Source: Microbacterium invictum
GTDB lineage: Bacteria > Actinomycetota > Actinomycetes > Actinomycetales > Microbacteriaceae
Length of the DNA: 64,000 nucleotides
Assembly (NCBI RefSeq): GCF_014197265.1
Contig: NZ_JACIFH010000001.1
Span: 1,116,001 to 1,180,000, forward strand
Direction: 5' to 3'
Position numbers and translations under genes: made by a program. Shown here piece after piece: positions 33,794-43,162 of the stretch; position 1 is the first letter of the stretch; every line of letters starts with the position of its first letter. Under the pieces are notes generated by a model. That model did no database searches and was not told the origin of the DNA. It worked only from the letters and a program-made list of their open reading frames with translations.

Positions 33794-34698
33794 CCGATGA
33801 GCGCCCGACGAGTCGCTTCTTCCGCGCCCGCGTCACCTCGATCACCGATCTGACCCCGAGCTTTCGACGGTTCACCTTCGGCGGCGACGACCTCGCCGAC
33901 TACGGCGACCCCGGGTTCGACCAGCGCATCAAGGTGATCTTCCCCACGGCCGGGCTGAGCCTCGATGACATGCCCACCGGCGAGGACTGGTACGCGCAGT
34001 GGCGCGAGCTGCCCGAGCACGCGCGCCCGCCGATCCGCACCTACACGACGCGCTACGTACGCAACGAGGTGAGCGAAGTGGACATCGACATGGTGGCCCA
34101 CGATGTGCTCGGACCGGCGTCGGACTGGATCGCGCGGGCCGTGGTCGGTGACGAAGTCCTCATCTTCGCCCCGACGACCGCACACCCCGATCTCAGCTAC
34201 GGCATCGACTTCGTCCCGCCGGCCCGCAGTGAGCAGATCATGCTCGTCGGCGACGAGACGGCCGCCCCCGCGATCGCGGTGATCCTCGAGCAGCTGCCCC
34301 GCGACGCCCGCGGCGTCGTGGTCGTCGAGGTCCCCCACCCCGGCGACGCCGCCTACCTCCCTGTCCACCCCGGCTTCGAGTACCGCGTCGGGGCCCGCAC
34401 CGACGGCGATCGGCACGCGCACCTCGTGTCCGTCGTCGAGGAGACGGCGGGCGTGATCGTGCCGGCAGGACGCGGCGCCGAGGTCGAGGAGATCGACATC
34501 GACCACGACATCCTGTGGGAGGTGCCGCGCACGGCGAAGGGCGGTGCGGCGCTCAAGAGCGCCCCGCTGTACTCCTGGCTCGCCGGCGAGGCGGGCGCCA
34601 TCAAGGCGCTCCGCCGCCACCTCGTCTCAGGACTCGGCGTCGACCGGCGCGCCGTCGCCTTCATGGGCTACTGGCGACTGGGCAAAGCCGAGAACTGA
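33790..34698 (+). CDS. Siderophore-interacting FAD-dependent ferric reductase
   Basis: 302 residues of the SIP family. The FAD-binding barrel has PPIRTYTTRYV, and the NAD(P)-binding part has MLVGDETAAPAIAVILEQLP. The C terminus ends in the SIP signature KGGAALKSAPLYSWLAGEAGA and VAFMGYWRLGKAE. It reduces ferric iron in the imported siderophore to release Fe2+. It is the last gene of the iron operon, overlapping the convergent exporter gene by 31 bp. Confidence 0.92.
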   Translation: MTDERPTSRFFRARVTSITDLTPSFRRFTFGGDDLADYGDPGFDQRIKVIFPTAGLSLDDMPTGEDWYAQWRELPEHARPPIRTYTTRYVRNEVSEVDIDMVAHDVLGPASDWIARAVVGDEVLIFAPTTAHPDLSYGIDFVPPARSEQIMLVGDETAAPAIAVILEQLPRDARGVVVVEVPHPGDAAYLPVHPGFEYRVGARTDGDRHAHLVSVVEETAGVIVPAGRGAEVEEIDIDHDILWEVPRTAKGGAALKSAPLYSWLAGEAGAIKALRRHLVSGLGVDRRAVAFMGYWRLGKAEN

Positions 34699-36044
34699 CC
34701 TTCGCGCGCGCCGAGCCGCAGCCCCGGCACCAGCGCCAGCAGCGCCAGGGCGGTCGCGATGAGGAAGACCGCCGGGTATCCGGCATCCGTCCCCGCCAGG
34801 GCGACGAAGGTGAGCCCCATCACGGCGATGGATGCCGCGGCTCCCACCGCGTCGAAGATCGACAGAGCCGCCGAGTTGAACCCCTGATTGTGAGGCGTCG
34901 AGTAGGCGAGCGTCAGCACGGTGAGGCGCGGATACATGAGCCCCATGCCGCCGCCGGCGAAGGCCCAGGTCACGATGACCACCCACGCCGGCAGGTGCCA
35001 GGCCGCGCTGAGTGCCGCTGCGGCCGTCGCCATCACCAGCAGTGCGACGCCGATGATCGCGATCCGGGTGCTGCCTATCCGCTCGCCGAACCTGCCCTGC
35101 ACGTCGGCGCCGAGCGCCCACAGCAGGGCCGCCGCGGTGAGGCCGAGGCCGGCCCAGGTCGTCGAGAAGCCGTAGTCCTCGATCAGCAGGTACGGCACGT
35201 AGATCTCGGCGCCGAACAGGCACCCGGCGATGAGTCCGCGCATGAGCACGACGCTGGGCAGGCCGCGCCGAGAGAACAGCGTTCCAGGCGGCACGAGCGG
35301 GCGCACCGCCACGACGATGAGGACGATCGCGACGAGCACCACCAGCGGCGCGAAGGCGCCCGTCGTGCCGGCCAGGCTCAGTCCCAGTGCCCCGACCGCC
35401 AGGAGGGTGGCCCACGCCAGTCGTCCGGTGAACGGCTCGCGCGACGGATCGGCCGTCCTCAGCGGCAGGCCGTGCAGCCGCAGATAGACGATCGTGAACG
35501 CGATCAGGGTGAGAGCGGCGACCCCGAGGAACACCCAGCGCCAGTGCAGGTACTCGGCGACGGCGCCCGCCAGGAACGGCCCGACCAGCGAGGGCACCAC
35601 CCACGCGGCGGAGAACGCCGCGAACACGCGGCCGTGCAGGGCACCGGGATACACCCGGGCGACGATGACATAGAGGGCGACGGTCTCTCCCCCGGTGCCG
35701 AGTCCCTGCAGCAGCCGCCCCACGACGAGGATCTCCATGGTGGGCGCGAGTCCGGCTATCACCAGGCCCACCGCGAACAGGGCGACCGCAGTGGCCAGCG
35801 GCAGCACCGGGTCGCGGCGGTCGCTCCACGCGCCGATGGCGACCATGCCGATGACGCTCGTGGCCAGCGTGCCGGCGAAGGCCACCGCGTAGAGCCCTGC
35901 ACCGTCGAGCTCGGCGCTGACGACCGGCATGACGGTCGTCACGGCGAGCGACTGCATCGCCGCGAGGAAGATCATCGCGACCGCGCCGGCGGTCACCCAT
36001 GCGAAACGTGGATGCCAGATCCCCGCCGCGCGGGTCGTGGTCAC
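34668..36044 (-). CDS. MFS transporter (drug/metabolite exporter)
   Basis: 458 residues with 12-14 hydrophobic helices. The N half carries GAWSDRRDPVLPL (motif A) and VGRLLQGLGTGGETVALYVIVARVY (motifs B/C region), typical of DHA-type proton-coupled exporters. The GTG start overlaps the TGA of the C-S lyase gene (GTGA), so it closes the suf-patB operon. The substrate is unknown; export of a thiol or sulfur compound would fit the context but is inference. Confidence 0.83.
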   Translation of the reverse strand: MTTTRAAGIWHPRFAWVTAGAVAMIFLAAMQSLAVTTVMPVVSAELDGAGLYAVAFAGTLATSVIGMVAIGAWSDRRDPVLPLATAVALFAVGLVIAGLAPTMEILVVGRLLQGLGTGGETVALYVIVARVYPGALHGRVFAAFSAAWVVPSLVGPFLAGAVAEYLHWRWVFLGVAALTLIAFTIVYLRLHGLPLRTADPSREPFTGRLAWATLLAVGALGLSLAGTTGAFAPLVVLVAIVLIVVAVRPLVPPGTLFSRRGLPSVVLMRGLIAGCLFGAEIYVPYLLIEDYGFSTTWAGLGLTAAALLWALGADVQGRFGERIGSTRIAIIGVALLVMATAAAALSAAWHLPAWVVIVTWAFAGGGMGLMYPRLTVLTLAYSTPHNQGFNSAALSIFDAVGAAASIAVMGLTFVALAGTDAGYPAVFLIATALALLALVPGLRLGAREGQFSALPSRQ

Positions 36045-37210
36045 CGGCCGACGAGCGACCCGATGCGGGTCACCGCCTCGCTCAGCAGCTCGGGCGAGCA
36101 CCCGAAGTTGAGGCGGACGTGGCCGCTGCCCTGGGTGCCGAACTCGGGGCCGTGGTGCAGCGCGACGCGCGCGCCGGCCAGGATGTGGCGCGCCGGGTCG
36201 TCACCCCAGCCGTAGGCGGAGAGGTCGATCCACGCCAGGTAGCCGGCATCCGGTTTCCGGTACCGCGCGAGCGGCAGGTGCTCGGCCAGCAGATCGCCCA
36301 GCAGGTGCCCGTTCTCGTCGAGTGTCACCAGCTGCGCGTCGAGCCACGGATCCGACTCCGGCGAGAACGCTGCGACGCCGGCGAGGGCCCCGAACAGGCC
36401 CGTGCGCCACTCGACCTCGGGAGACAGTCCGCGCAGCACCGCGGTCGTCCGGTCGGACGCGGTGATCATGAGCGCGCACTTCAGACCCGCGAGGTTGTAC
36501 GCCTTCGACGCGCTCGTGACCGCGTATCCCACTTCGGCGGCGGTGGTCGATGCCGCAAGGAACGGCGTGTAGCCGATGCCCGGCTGCACGAGCGGCGCGT
36601 GGATCTCGTCGCTGATCACGACCGCACCGAAGCCGGCGGCGAGGTCGGCGAGGGCCGCGAGGCTCTCACGGGAGTGGACGGTGCCGGTGGGGTTGTGCGG
36701 GTTGCACAGCAGCACGGCCCGCGCACCACCGGCCAGGGCTGCTTCGATGCCGAGCAGGTCGAGTTGCCACGCCGCACCGGTGTCGACCAGCGGCACCTCC
36801 TCGACCACGCCGCCGGCTTCGGGGATGCAGATCGCGAACGGCGGATAGACCGGGGGCGCGATGACCACGCGGTCGCCGGGTGAGATCGTGGCGCGGAGCA
36901 GCTCGACCACGCCCATCATGACATCGGCCGTCGACCGGATGCGCGCCGGATCGATGTCCCACCCGAACCGGCGGGAGGCGAACGCGGCGTAAGCGTCGCG
37001 CAGGCCGGGGTCCGGGGGCGTGTAGCCGGTGTCGCCGATGGCGATCGCGTCGGTGAGCACGCCGGTGATCGGCTCGGCGAGCGGGAAGTCCGTCTCGGCC
37101 ACGAACATCGGGATCACGTCGTCCGGGTACGCGCGCCACTTCGTGCTGTGCCTGCGGCGCAGCACATCGAGCGGCAGCGCACGCAGCGCCGTCAGCGGCG
37201 AGGTCGACAC
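36041..37210 (-). CDS. PatB/MalY-type PLP enzyme, probable C-S beta-lyase
   Basis: 389 residues, fold-type I aminotransferase class I/II. It has FVAETDFPLAEPI near the N terminus (the MalY/PatB substrate-entrance pattern), CNPHNPTG, SDEIHAPLV and the PLP lysine Lys236 in TSASKAYNLAGLK. MalY/PatB enzymes release sulfide or thiols, pyruvate and ammonia from cystathionine or cysteine conjugates. It starts 18 bp after sufT in the same operon, where many actinobacteria have the class V desulfurase SufS. A role in sulfur supply is a hypothesis. Confidence 0.86.
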   Translation of the reverse strand: MSTSPLTALRALPLDVLRRRHSTKWRAYPDDVIPMFVAETDFPLAEPITGVLTDAIAIGDTGYTPPDPGLRDAYAAFASRRFGWDIDPARIRSTADVMMGVVELLRATISPGDRVVIAPPVYPPFAICIPEAGGVVEEVPLVDTGAAWQLDLLGIEAALAGGARAVLLCNPHNPTGTVHSRESLAALADLAAGFGAVVISDEIHAPLVQPGIGYTPFLAASTTAAEVGYAVTSASKAYNLAGLKCALMITASDRTTAVLRGLSPEVEWRTGLFGALAGVAAFSPESDPWLDAQLVTLDENGHLLGDLLAEHLPLARYRKPDAGYLAWIDLSAYGWGDDPARHILAGARVALHHGPEFGTQGSGHVRLNFGCSPELLSEAVTRIGSLVGR

Positions 37211-37228
37211 AGGAGGTCCTCCGAGTGA

Positions 37229-37558
37229 TCAGATGGCGAAGCCGAGCGCGCGCATCATGTCGCGCCCGTCGTCGGTGATGCGCTCGGGGCCCCACGGCGG
37301 CATCCACACCCAGTTGATGCGGAACTGCTCGACGACGCCGTCCAGCGACTGGGCGGTCTGCTCTTCGAGCACGTCGGTCAGCGGGCACCCCGCCGACGTC
37401 AGGGTCATGTGGATGACGAGTGCGTCGTTCTCGTCGTCCCAGCCGAGGTCGTAGATGAGTCCCAGGTCGACGACATTGATCCCCAGTTCGGGGTCCATCA
37501 CGTCTTTGAGCGCCTCGGTGACCTCGTCGTACTTCTCGGGAGTGAGGGTGGCGGTCAT
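37229..37558 (-). CDS. sufT: SufT-like DUF59/MIP18 Fe-S assembly factor
   Basis: 109 residues: VMDPELGINVVDLGLIYD, the conserved Cys in LTSAGCPLTD, and the C-terminal VWMPPWGPERITDDGR. This matches SufT/PaaD-like DUF59 proteins that help deliver Fe-S clusters. It lies 9 bp after sufC in the suf operon, as in other actinobacteria. Confidence 0.92.
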   Translation of the reverse strand: MTATLTPEKYDEVTEALKDVMDPELGINVVDLGLIYDLGWDDENDALVIHMTLTSAGCPLTDVLEEQTAQSLDGVVEQFRINWVWMPPWGPERITDDGRDMMRALGFAI

Positions 37559-37567
37559 GGCTTGATC

Positions 37568-38350
37568 CTAGACCTCGGCGGAGGCGACGGCGTCGTCCTC
37601 CTCGGGCAGGAACCGGTCGTAGCCTTCGTCCTCGAGCCGTGCGGCCAGCTCGGGCCCGCCCTCTTCGGCGATGCGGCCGTTCACCATCACGTGCACGAAG
37701 TCGGGCGTGATGTAGCGGAGGATGCGTGTGTAGTGCGTGATCAGCAGCACGCCGAGGTTCGTCTCCTCCTTGGCGCGGTTCACACCCTCCGACACGATCT
37801 TCAGCGCGTCGACGTCCAGGCCCGAGTCGGTCTCGTCGAGCACGGCCAGCGCCGGCTTGAGAAGCTCGAGCTGCAGGATCTCGTGACGCTTCTTCTCCCC
37901 GCCCGAGAAGCCCTCGTTGACATTGCGCTGGGCGAACTTCGGGTCCATGCGCAGGTTCTTCATCGCGCCCTTGACGTCCTTGGTCCACGTGCGGATCGCG
38001 GGTGCTTCGCCGTCGATCGCGGTCTTCGCGGTGCGCAGGAAGTTCGTCACCGTCACGCCGGGGATCTCGACCGGGTACTGCATCGCCAGGAACAGGCCGG
38101 CGCGCGCACGCTCGTCGACGGACATCGCCAGGACGTCCTCGCCGTCAAGCGTGATGGTGCCGGAGGTGACCGTGTACTTCGGGTGACCGGCGATCGTGTA
38201 CGCCAGCGTCGACTTGCCCGAACCGTTGGGGCCCATGATGGCGTGGGTCTCACCGGTGCGGACCGTGAGGTCCACGCCGTTGAGGATCGGGATCACTCCG
38301 GCATCCGTCTCGACCGTCACGTAGAGGTCGCGGATCTCGAGAACAGACAT
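37568..38350 (-). CDS. sufC: Fe-S assembly ATPase SufC
   Basis: 260 residues. Walker A GPNGSGKST, signature GFSGGEKKRHEILQ, Walker B LAVLDETDSGLD with the SufC-specific ETDSGLD, and H-loop LLITHYTRIL. SufC hydrolyses ATP in the SufBCD scaffold. The C terminus is extended by an acidic tail after LARLEDEGYDRFL. Confidence 0.96.
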   Translation of the reverse strand: MSVLEIRDLYVTVETDAGVIPILNGVDLTVRTGETHAIMGPNGSGKSTLAYTIAGHPKYTVTSGTITLDGEDVLAMSVDERARAGLFLAMQYPVEIPGVTVTNFLRTAKTAIDGEAPAIRTWTKDVKGAMKNLRMDPKFAQRNVNEGFSGGEKKRHEILQLELLKPALAVLDETDSGLDVDALKIVSEGVNRAKEETNLGVLLITHYTRILRYITPDFVHVMVNGRIAEEGGPELAARLEDEGYDRFLPEEDDAVASAEV

Positions 38351-38365
38351 TGCTGCCTTCCTTCT

Positions 38366-38695
38366 TCAGTTCACTTCTTTGGTCACGGTCGGGTCGATGA
38401 GGATCTCATCGCCGTCGATCGTGACGACATATACGGGAACCGGCTCGTAGGCCGGCAGGTTCAGCGGACGGCCGGAGCGCAGCGAGAACTGCGATCCGTG
38501 TGCCCAGCATTCGAGCGTGTCGCCCTCCACGAAGCCCTCGGACAGCGAGACGTCGCCGTGGGTGCAGGTGTCGCCGATCGCATGCACTTCGCCGCTCGAG
38601 TCGAGCACGACCGCGATCGGCACGTCGTCGATGACGACGCGCACGGCGGTGTCCTGCTCGAGGTCGCTCAGGTTCAGCACCTTCTGTGCGGTCAT
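38366..38695 (-). CDS. Rieske-type [2Fe-2S] ferredoxin in the suf operon
   Basis: 109 residues. Cluster ligands are Cys44-x-His46 (DTCTHGD) and Cys63-x2-His66 (ECWAHGSQF), the full Rieske set. It resembles the ferredoxin component of non-haem dioxygenases. In this operon it may supply electrons for cluster assembly (inference). The ATG overlaps the sufD TGA. Confidence 0.9.
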   Translation of the reverse strand: MTAQKVLNLSDLEQDTAVRVVIDDVPIAVVLDSSGEVHAIGDTCTHGDVSLSEGFVEGDTLECWAHGSQFSLRSGRPLNLPAYEPVPVYVVTIDGDEILIDPTVTKEVN

Positions 38696-39879
38696 GCCTC
38701 GGTGCCTTCGGCGAGTTCTGCCTCGACGGCGGCGAAGAGCTCGGCCTCGAACTCGGGGATGCCGAGCTTCTGGACGATCTCGCCGAGGAAGCCGAGCACG
38801 ACGAGGCGTCGCGCCTCGTCTTCGGCGATGCCGCGGCTCTGCAGGTAGAACAGCTGCTCGTCGTCGAAGCGACCGGTGGCGCTGGCGTGCCCGGCGCCGA
38901 CGATGTCGCCGGTCTGGATCTCGAGGTTGGGGATCGAGTCGGCGCGTGCACCCTCGGTGAGCACCAGGTTGCGGTTCGCCTCATAGGAGTCGGTGCCCAC
39001 GGCATCCGGCCCGATCAGGACGTCACCGATCCACACGCTGCGCGCATCGGTGCCCTGCAGGGCGCCCTTGTACAACACGTCGCCGGTGGTGTGCGGTCCC
39101 TTGTGGTGCAGGAAGACCTGGCTCTCCAGGTGCTGTCCGGCATCGGAGAACGACAGCCCGTAGAGCTTGCCGTTCGCACCGGCGCCGGCGAGCTCGACCG
39201 AGGGGTTCACCCGCACGACGCCGCCGCCGAGACTGATGACGGCGTGCGTGAGGGTGGCGTCGCGGTCGACGCGCGCCTGGTGCGCCGCCACGTGCACGGC
39301 GTCGTCCTCCCAGCGCTGCGCCGTGATGACGGTGAGCTGTGAGCCGTCGCGGGCGATGATCTCGACGTTCTGGGCGTACTGCGCGCTGCCCGAGTGGTAG
39401 AGCAGCACGGTGCCACGCGACTGAGGCATGGCCTCGATGACGATGTGCGCGTTGCCGTGCCGGTCGGCACCGAGGCCCCGGATCGGCACGATGACGGGCT
39501 CGGCGAGCTCCGCCTCGGCCGGGATGCGCACGTGCAGGGCATTCGCGCCGCGCTTCCAGGCGATCGCGCTGACGAGGTCTTCGGGTGTGAACACCTCGCC
39601 GCGCACGTCCGCGTCGTGGCCCGTCGAATCGACGAGGTGGTCGGCGATCGCGTCGACGTCGTAGGCGACGCCGGCCTCGGTCTCCTCATCGACGAACAGC
39701 GCGGCCAGGCGCGCGACGGGAGTGTGCTTCCAGTTCACCTCGCGGCCGGTCGGCTCGCCGAAATCAGTGGGGTCGAACGATCGCGGGCGCTCCGAGCGGG
39801 TCTGCACGGGAACGAACGCGGCCGCAGGGTCGATGTGACCCTCCGCCGAGGTGGCGGGGGCCTGAGTCGCTGTCGTCAT
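38692..39879 (-). CDS. sufD: Fe-S assembly scaffold protein SufD
   Basis: 395 residues. A variable N terminus is followed by the SufB/D beta-helix core and the closing signature IGDVLIGPDAVGTDSYEANR, GHASATGRFDDEQLFYLQSRGI. It forms SufBC2D with the neighbouring products. The start overlaps the sufB stop by one base (TGATG). Confidence 0.95.
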   Translation of the reverse strand: MTTATQAPATSAEGHIDPAAAFVPVQTRSERPRSFDPTDFGEPTGREVNWKHTPVARLAALFVDEETEAGVAYDVDAIADHLVDSTGHDADVRGEVFTPEDLVSAIAWKRGANALHVRIPAEAELAEPVIVPIRGLGADRHGNAHIVIEAMPQSRGTVLLYHSGSAQYAQNVEIIARDGSQLTVITAQRWEDDAVHVAAHQARVDRDATLTHAVISLGGGVVRVNPSVELAGAGANGKLYGLSFSDAGQHLESQVFLHHKGPHTTGDVLYKGALQGTDARSVWIGDVLIGPDAVGTDSYEANRNLVLTEGARADSIPNLEIQTGDIVGAGHASATGRFDDEQLFYLQSRGIAEDEARRLVVLGFLGEIVQKLGIPEFEAELFAAVEAELAEGTEA

Positions 39880-41297
39880 CAGCCGACGGATCCTTCCATG
39901 CCCATCTCGATGAGCTTGTTGAGCTCGAGGGCATACTCCATGGGCAGTTCGCGTGCGATCGGCTCGATGAAGCCGCGCACGATCATGGCCATCGCCTCGT
40001 CTTCGGGCATGCCCCGGCTCATCAGGTAGAACAGCTGCTCCTCGCTGACCTTCGAGACGGTCGCCTCATGGCCCAGCTGCACGTCGTCGACGCGGATGTC
40101 GATGGCCGGGTAGGTGTCGGAGCGCGAGATGGAATCCACCAGGAGCGCGTCGCAGCGCACGGTGTTGGCCGAGTGGTGGGCATTGGCATCGACGCGCACC
40201 TCACCGCGGTAGCCGGCCCGGCCGCCCCCGCGGGCGATCGACTTCGAGACGATCGAGGACTGCGTGTGCGGGGCCATGTGGACCATCTTGGCGCCGGCGT
40301 CCTGGTGCTGGCCGGGACCGGCGAAGGCCACCGAGAGCGTCTCGCCCTTGGCGTACTCGCCCATGAGGAAGATCGACGGGTACTTCATCGTCACCTTCGA
40401 GCCGATGTTGCCGTCGACCCATTCCATCGTGGCGCCCTCGTGGGCCACGGCACGCTTGGTGACGAGGTTGTAGACGTTGTTCGACCAGTTCTGGATCGTC
40501 GTGTAGCGGACGCGGGCGTTCTTCTTCACGATGATCTCGACGACCGCCGAGTGCAGTGAGTCCGACTTGTAGATCGGTGCCGTGCAGCCCTCGATGTAGT
40601 GCACGTACGAGCCTTCGTCGGCGATGATGAGCGTCCGCTCGAACTGGCCCATGTTCTCGGTGTTGATGCGGAAGTAGGCCTGCAGCGGGATCTCGACGTG
40701 GACGCCCGGCGGGACGTAGACGAACGAACCGCCCGACCAGACCGCGGTGTTCAGTGCCGCGAACTTGTTGTCGCCCGCGGGGATCACGGTGCCGAAGTAC
40801 TCCTCGAAGAACTCGGGGTGCTCGCGCAGCGCGGTGTCGGTGTCCATGAAGATGACACCCTGCTGCTCGAGGTCCTCACGGATCTGGTGGTAGACCACCT
40901 CGGACTCGTACTGCGCGGCGACGCCGGCGACCAGGCGCTGACGCTCGGCCTCGGGGATGCCCAGCTTCTCGTAGGTGTTGCGGATGTCTTCGGGGAGGTC
41001 CTCCCACGATTGCGCCTGCTTCTCGGTCGAGCGCACGAAGTACTTGATGTTGTCGAAGTCGATGTCGCTGAGGTCAGCACCCCACGTCGGCATCGGCTTG
41101 CGACCGAACAGCTGGTAACCCTTGAGCCGGGTCTTCAGCATCCACTCCGGCTCATTCTTGAGAGCAGAGATGCCGCGCACGACCTCTTCGCTGATGCCAC
41201 GCCGCGCGACGGCGCCCGCAGCGTCCGTGTCGTGCCAGCCGAACTCATACACGCCGAGGCTGTCGAGTTCGGGTCTGTCGATCAGGACATCCGACAT
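39879..41297 (-). CDS. sufB: Fe-S assembly scaffold protein SufB
   Basis: 472 residues, normal length with no intein. It has the N-terminal [16 protein letters not shown], the core [14 protein letters not shown] and the C-terminal [18 protein letters not shown]. It builds clusters on the SufBC2D complex. The ATG at 41297 has AGGAGGT eight bases upstream. It starts a seven-gene minus-strand operon. The usual SufR repressor is not encoded next to it; ctaA is divergent instead. Confidence 0.96.
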   Translation of the reverse strand: MSDVLIDRPELDSLGVYEFGWHDTDAAGAVARRGISEEVVRGISALKNEPEWMLKTRLKGYQLFGRKPMPTWGADLSDIDFDNIKYFVRSTEKQAQSWEDLPEDIRNTYEKLGIPEAERQRLVAGVAAQYESEVVYHQIREDLEQQGVIFMDTDTALREHPEFFEEYFGTVIPAGDNKFAALNTAVWSGGSFVYVPPGVHVEIPLQAYFRINTENMGQFERTLIIADEGSYVHYIEGCTAPIYKSDSLHSAVVEIIVKKNARVRYTTIQNWSNNVYNLVTKRAVAHEGATMEWVDGNIGSKVTMKYPSIFLMGEYAKGETLSVAFAGPGQHQDAGAKMVHMAPHTQSSIVSKSIARGGGRAGYRGEVRVDANAHHSANTVRCDALLVDSISRSDTYPAIDIRVDDVQLGHEATVSKVSEEQLFYLMSRGMPEDEAMAMIVRGFIEPIARELPMEYALELNKLIEMGMEGSVG

Positions 41298-41550
41298 GGA
41301 ATTACCTCCTCTGGGCCCGGACGGTGTCATCCGCTCCGGCATTCCCGGTCCTCGTGGAGTGTGCGAGGGCAGGATGCCGCTTTCAGGGCCACATTGAATT
41401 CGTTGTCCGAACGCGCAGGGTTCGCGCGCCTAGACTTGGGGGGACGATCAGCGGCTCGAGCCGCGTCATCTCACCCCTCAACTCTACAGGCAACGCCCGA
41501 CCCTCGGCGTGCCACCGCCCGCCTCACGGGTGCCACTCAGGAGGAAGCGC
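41298..41550. promoter_or_regulatory. Divergent promoter region between sufB and ctaA
   Basis: 253 bp without a credible gene. On the plus strand TAGACT (41431-41436) is the best -10, giving ctaA a leader of about 110 nt. An AT-richer stretch around 41390-41405 is the likely sufB promoter, but no clear hexamers or SufR-like palindrome were recognised. Confidence 0.4.
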
Positions 41551-42498
41551 ATGACCACCGCGCCGACCACGCCGACCGCCTCGACCGCGCCATCGCGGGC
41601 CGCGTGGCTCCCGGACCGCATCGATGGCCGCATCACGGTCGTCGCATGGCTGAACTTCATCGGCAACGTCCTGATCATCGCCACCGGCGGGGCCGTGCGG
41701 CTCACCGGCTCGGGTCTGGGCTGCCCGACCTGGCCGCTGTGCACTCCGGACTCGCTCGTCCCCACGCCGGCGCTGGTCGACGACGGCATCCACTCGCTCA
41801 TCGAGTTCGGCAACCGGCTCATGAGCCCGCTGCTGGGGATCCTGGCCCTCGTCCTGCTCGTGCTGGTGTGGCGGCTGCGCCGCACCCGGCGCGACGTGTT
41901 CGTGCTGGCCTGGGTCGTCATGGGCGGCGTCCTCGCCCAGGCGGTCGTGGGCGGCATCACGGTCTGGACGGGCCTGAACCCTTTCATCGTCGGGTTCCAC
42001 TACGTCGCCTCGCTCACCCTGGTCTGCGTCACCGCGGCCCTGCTCGTGCGGCTGCACACCGCACCCGGCCCGCGCGAGCGCGCGGTGCCGGCCTGGTACG
42101 CGATCACGACCCACGTGACCACACTCGTGCTGGCCCTCACGATCGCCTTCGGAGTGCTCACCACCGGCGCCGGCCCGCACTCCGGCGACGCGACCGCCGG
42201 CCGCAACGGCTTCGACGCGACGATCCTCGAGCACGTGCACGCCTGGCCCGGCTACGCGCTGCTCGTGCTGACCCTGGTGCTGACCGTCGCCGCCTGGCTG
42301 CGGCGTCTGCCCACGCGTCGCTGGATCACCGCGCTGCTGATCGTCGAGTTCGTCCAGATCGCCGTCGGCCTGTACCAGGCGCGCAACGGCCTGCCCGAGC
42401 TTGCGGTCGGCGTGCACATGGTGCTGGCGGCCCTGACGGCCGCGGCGATGACCGTGGTCGTGATGCGCCTGACGGCTCCGCGCACAGCGCGCTCATAG
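41551..42498 (+). CDS. ctaA: Haem A synthase (CtaA/COX15)
   Basis: 315 residues and about eight helices. It has GGAVRLTGSGLGCPTWPLC, whose cysteine pair is typical of CtaA. Candidate haem-ligand histidines occur in DDGIHSLIEFGNRL, GFHYVASL, LEHVHAWPG and VGVHMVLA. It oxidises haem O to haem A for aa3-type cytochrome oxidase. GGAGG lies six bases before the ATG. ctaB is 1.5 kb away and convergent. Confidence 0.94.
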   Translation: MTTAPTTPTASTAPSRAAWLPDRIDGRITVVAWLNFIGNVLIIATGGAVRLTGSGLGCPTWPLCTPDSLVPTPALVDDGIHSLIEFGNRLMSPLLGILALVLLVLVWRLRRTRRDVFVLAWVVMGGVLAQAVVGGITVWTGLNPFIVGFHYVASLTLVCVTAALLVRLHTAPGPRERAVPAWYAITTHVTTLVLALTIAFGVLTTGAGPHSGDATAGRNGFDATILEHVHAWPGYALLVLTLVLTVAAWLRRLPTRRWITALLIVEFVQIAVGLYQARNGLPELAVGVHMVLAALTAAAMTVVVMRLTAPRTARS

Positions 42499-42592
42499 GA
42501 GTCACAAGGGGTTCACCCGGATCTGCGGGAGAGAGTGTCCGCAGCCGCTCTCCGCGGCTCCGCATGCCCCCGAGCGACCCCTGAGGAGTCTC

Positions 42593-43018
42593 ATGAACAC
42601 CCGTCCCCGCCTGATCCGCCGCATCCCCTTCTGGGTTCTTATCGTCGGCTCCCTCGCCTCCGCCGCCGGCGGCGCGTATCTGCTGGTGACCAAGCTCGGC
42701 ACGATGGATGCCGGGCTGCTCGACGGCACGGCCACGACCAGCGATGTGTATGTGGGCCAGATCTGGGGCGTCACCGGTGCGATCCTCATCGGCGCGGGCA
42801 TCGTGGGCCTGCTGCTCGCCCTGAGCGTCGCGTCGCTGCGTGCGTTCGCCCCGCAGGCGCCGGCAGTCGACGAGCCTGTCGCCGCGGCATCCACCGACGA
42901 CGAAGGCGCCGATGCCACTGACGACGACAGCGCCGAGCCCACCGCCGACGCAGGCGAGAGCCTCGGTTACGACAGCGAGCTCGGCTACACGCCGGCCGAG
43001 ACCGTCGCGACGCGCTGA
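42593..43018 (+). CDS. Small membrane protein of unknown function
   Basis: 141 residues: helices at about 12-33 (IPFWVLIVGSLASAAGGAYLL) and 52-78 (VGQIWGVTGAILIGAGIVGLLLA), then a 55-residue acidic Asp/Ala/Thr-rich tail. It is not homologous to anything I can name. TGAGGAG precedes the ATG by six bases. The position between ctaA and ctaB might link it to the respiratory chain. Confidence 0.7.
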   Translation: MNTRPRLIRRIPFWVLIVGSLASAAGGAYLLVTKLGTMDAGLLDGTATTSDVYVGQIWGVTGAILIGAGIVGLLLALSVASLRAFAPQAPAVDEPVAAASTDDEGADATDDDSAEPTADAGESLGYDSELGYTPAETVATR

Positions 43019-43024
43019 CTCAGT

Positions 43025-43069
43025 CGGCCCCGTCCGCTCACCGCAGTTCGCGGAAGGGCGACGGGGCCG
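43025..43069 (+). terminator. Hairpin terminator candidate
   Basis: CGGCCCCGTC and GACGGGGCCG form a perfect 10-bp stem. The 25-nt loop contains a second small stem, CCGC-AGTTC-GCGG. It starts seven bases after the small membrane protein's stop and would terminate that transcript, and perhaps ctaB from the other side. Confidence 0.6.
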
Positions 43070-43162
43070 CGTCGGTCGTCAGCCCGAACAGGCGCACGAC
43101 CCGGCCGGAGTCCCGCTCGTAGGTGCGATAGCCCGGCCACTGCGCGACGGACGCCCACGCGA
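43038..43162 (-). pseudogene. Possible carboxylesterase C-terminal remnant
   Basis: After the ctaB stop, a different minus-strand frame encodes AWASVAQWPGYRTYERDS and ends FGLTTDAAPSPFRELR before a TGA. The W-P-x-Y pattern and the closing PFRELR resemble the last exposed segment of type B carboxylesterases (memory). It lacks a start and all catalytic residues, so if real it is debris of a gene overrun by ctaB. It may be chance. Confidence 0.25.

Noticed and set aside
39879..41297. Intein in sufB
   Set aside because: Mycobacterial sufB often carries one, but this gene is 472 codons with uninterrupted SufB motifs.
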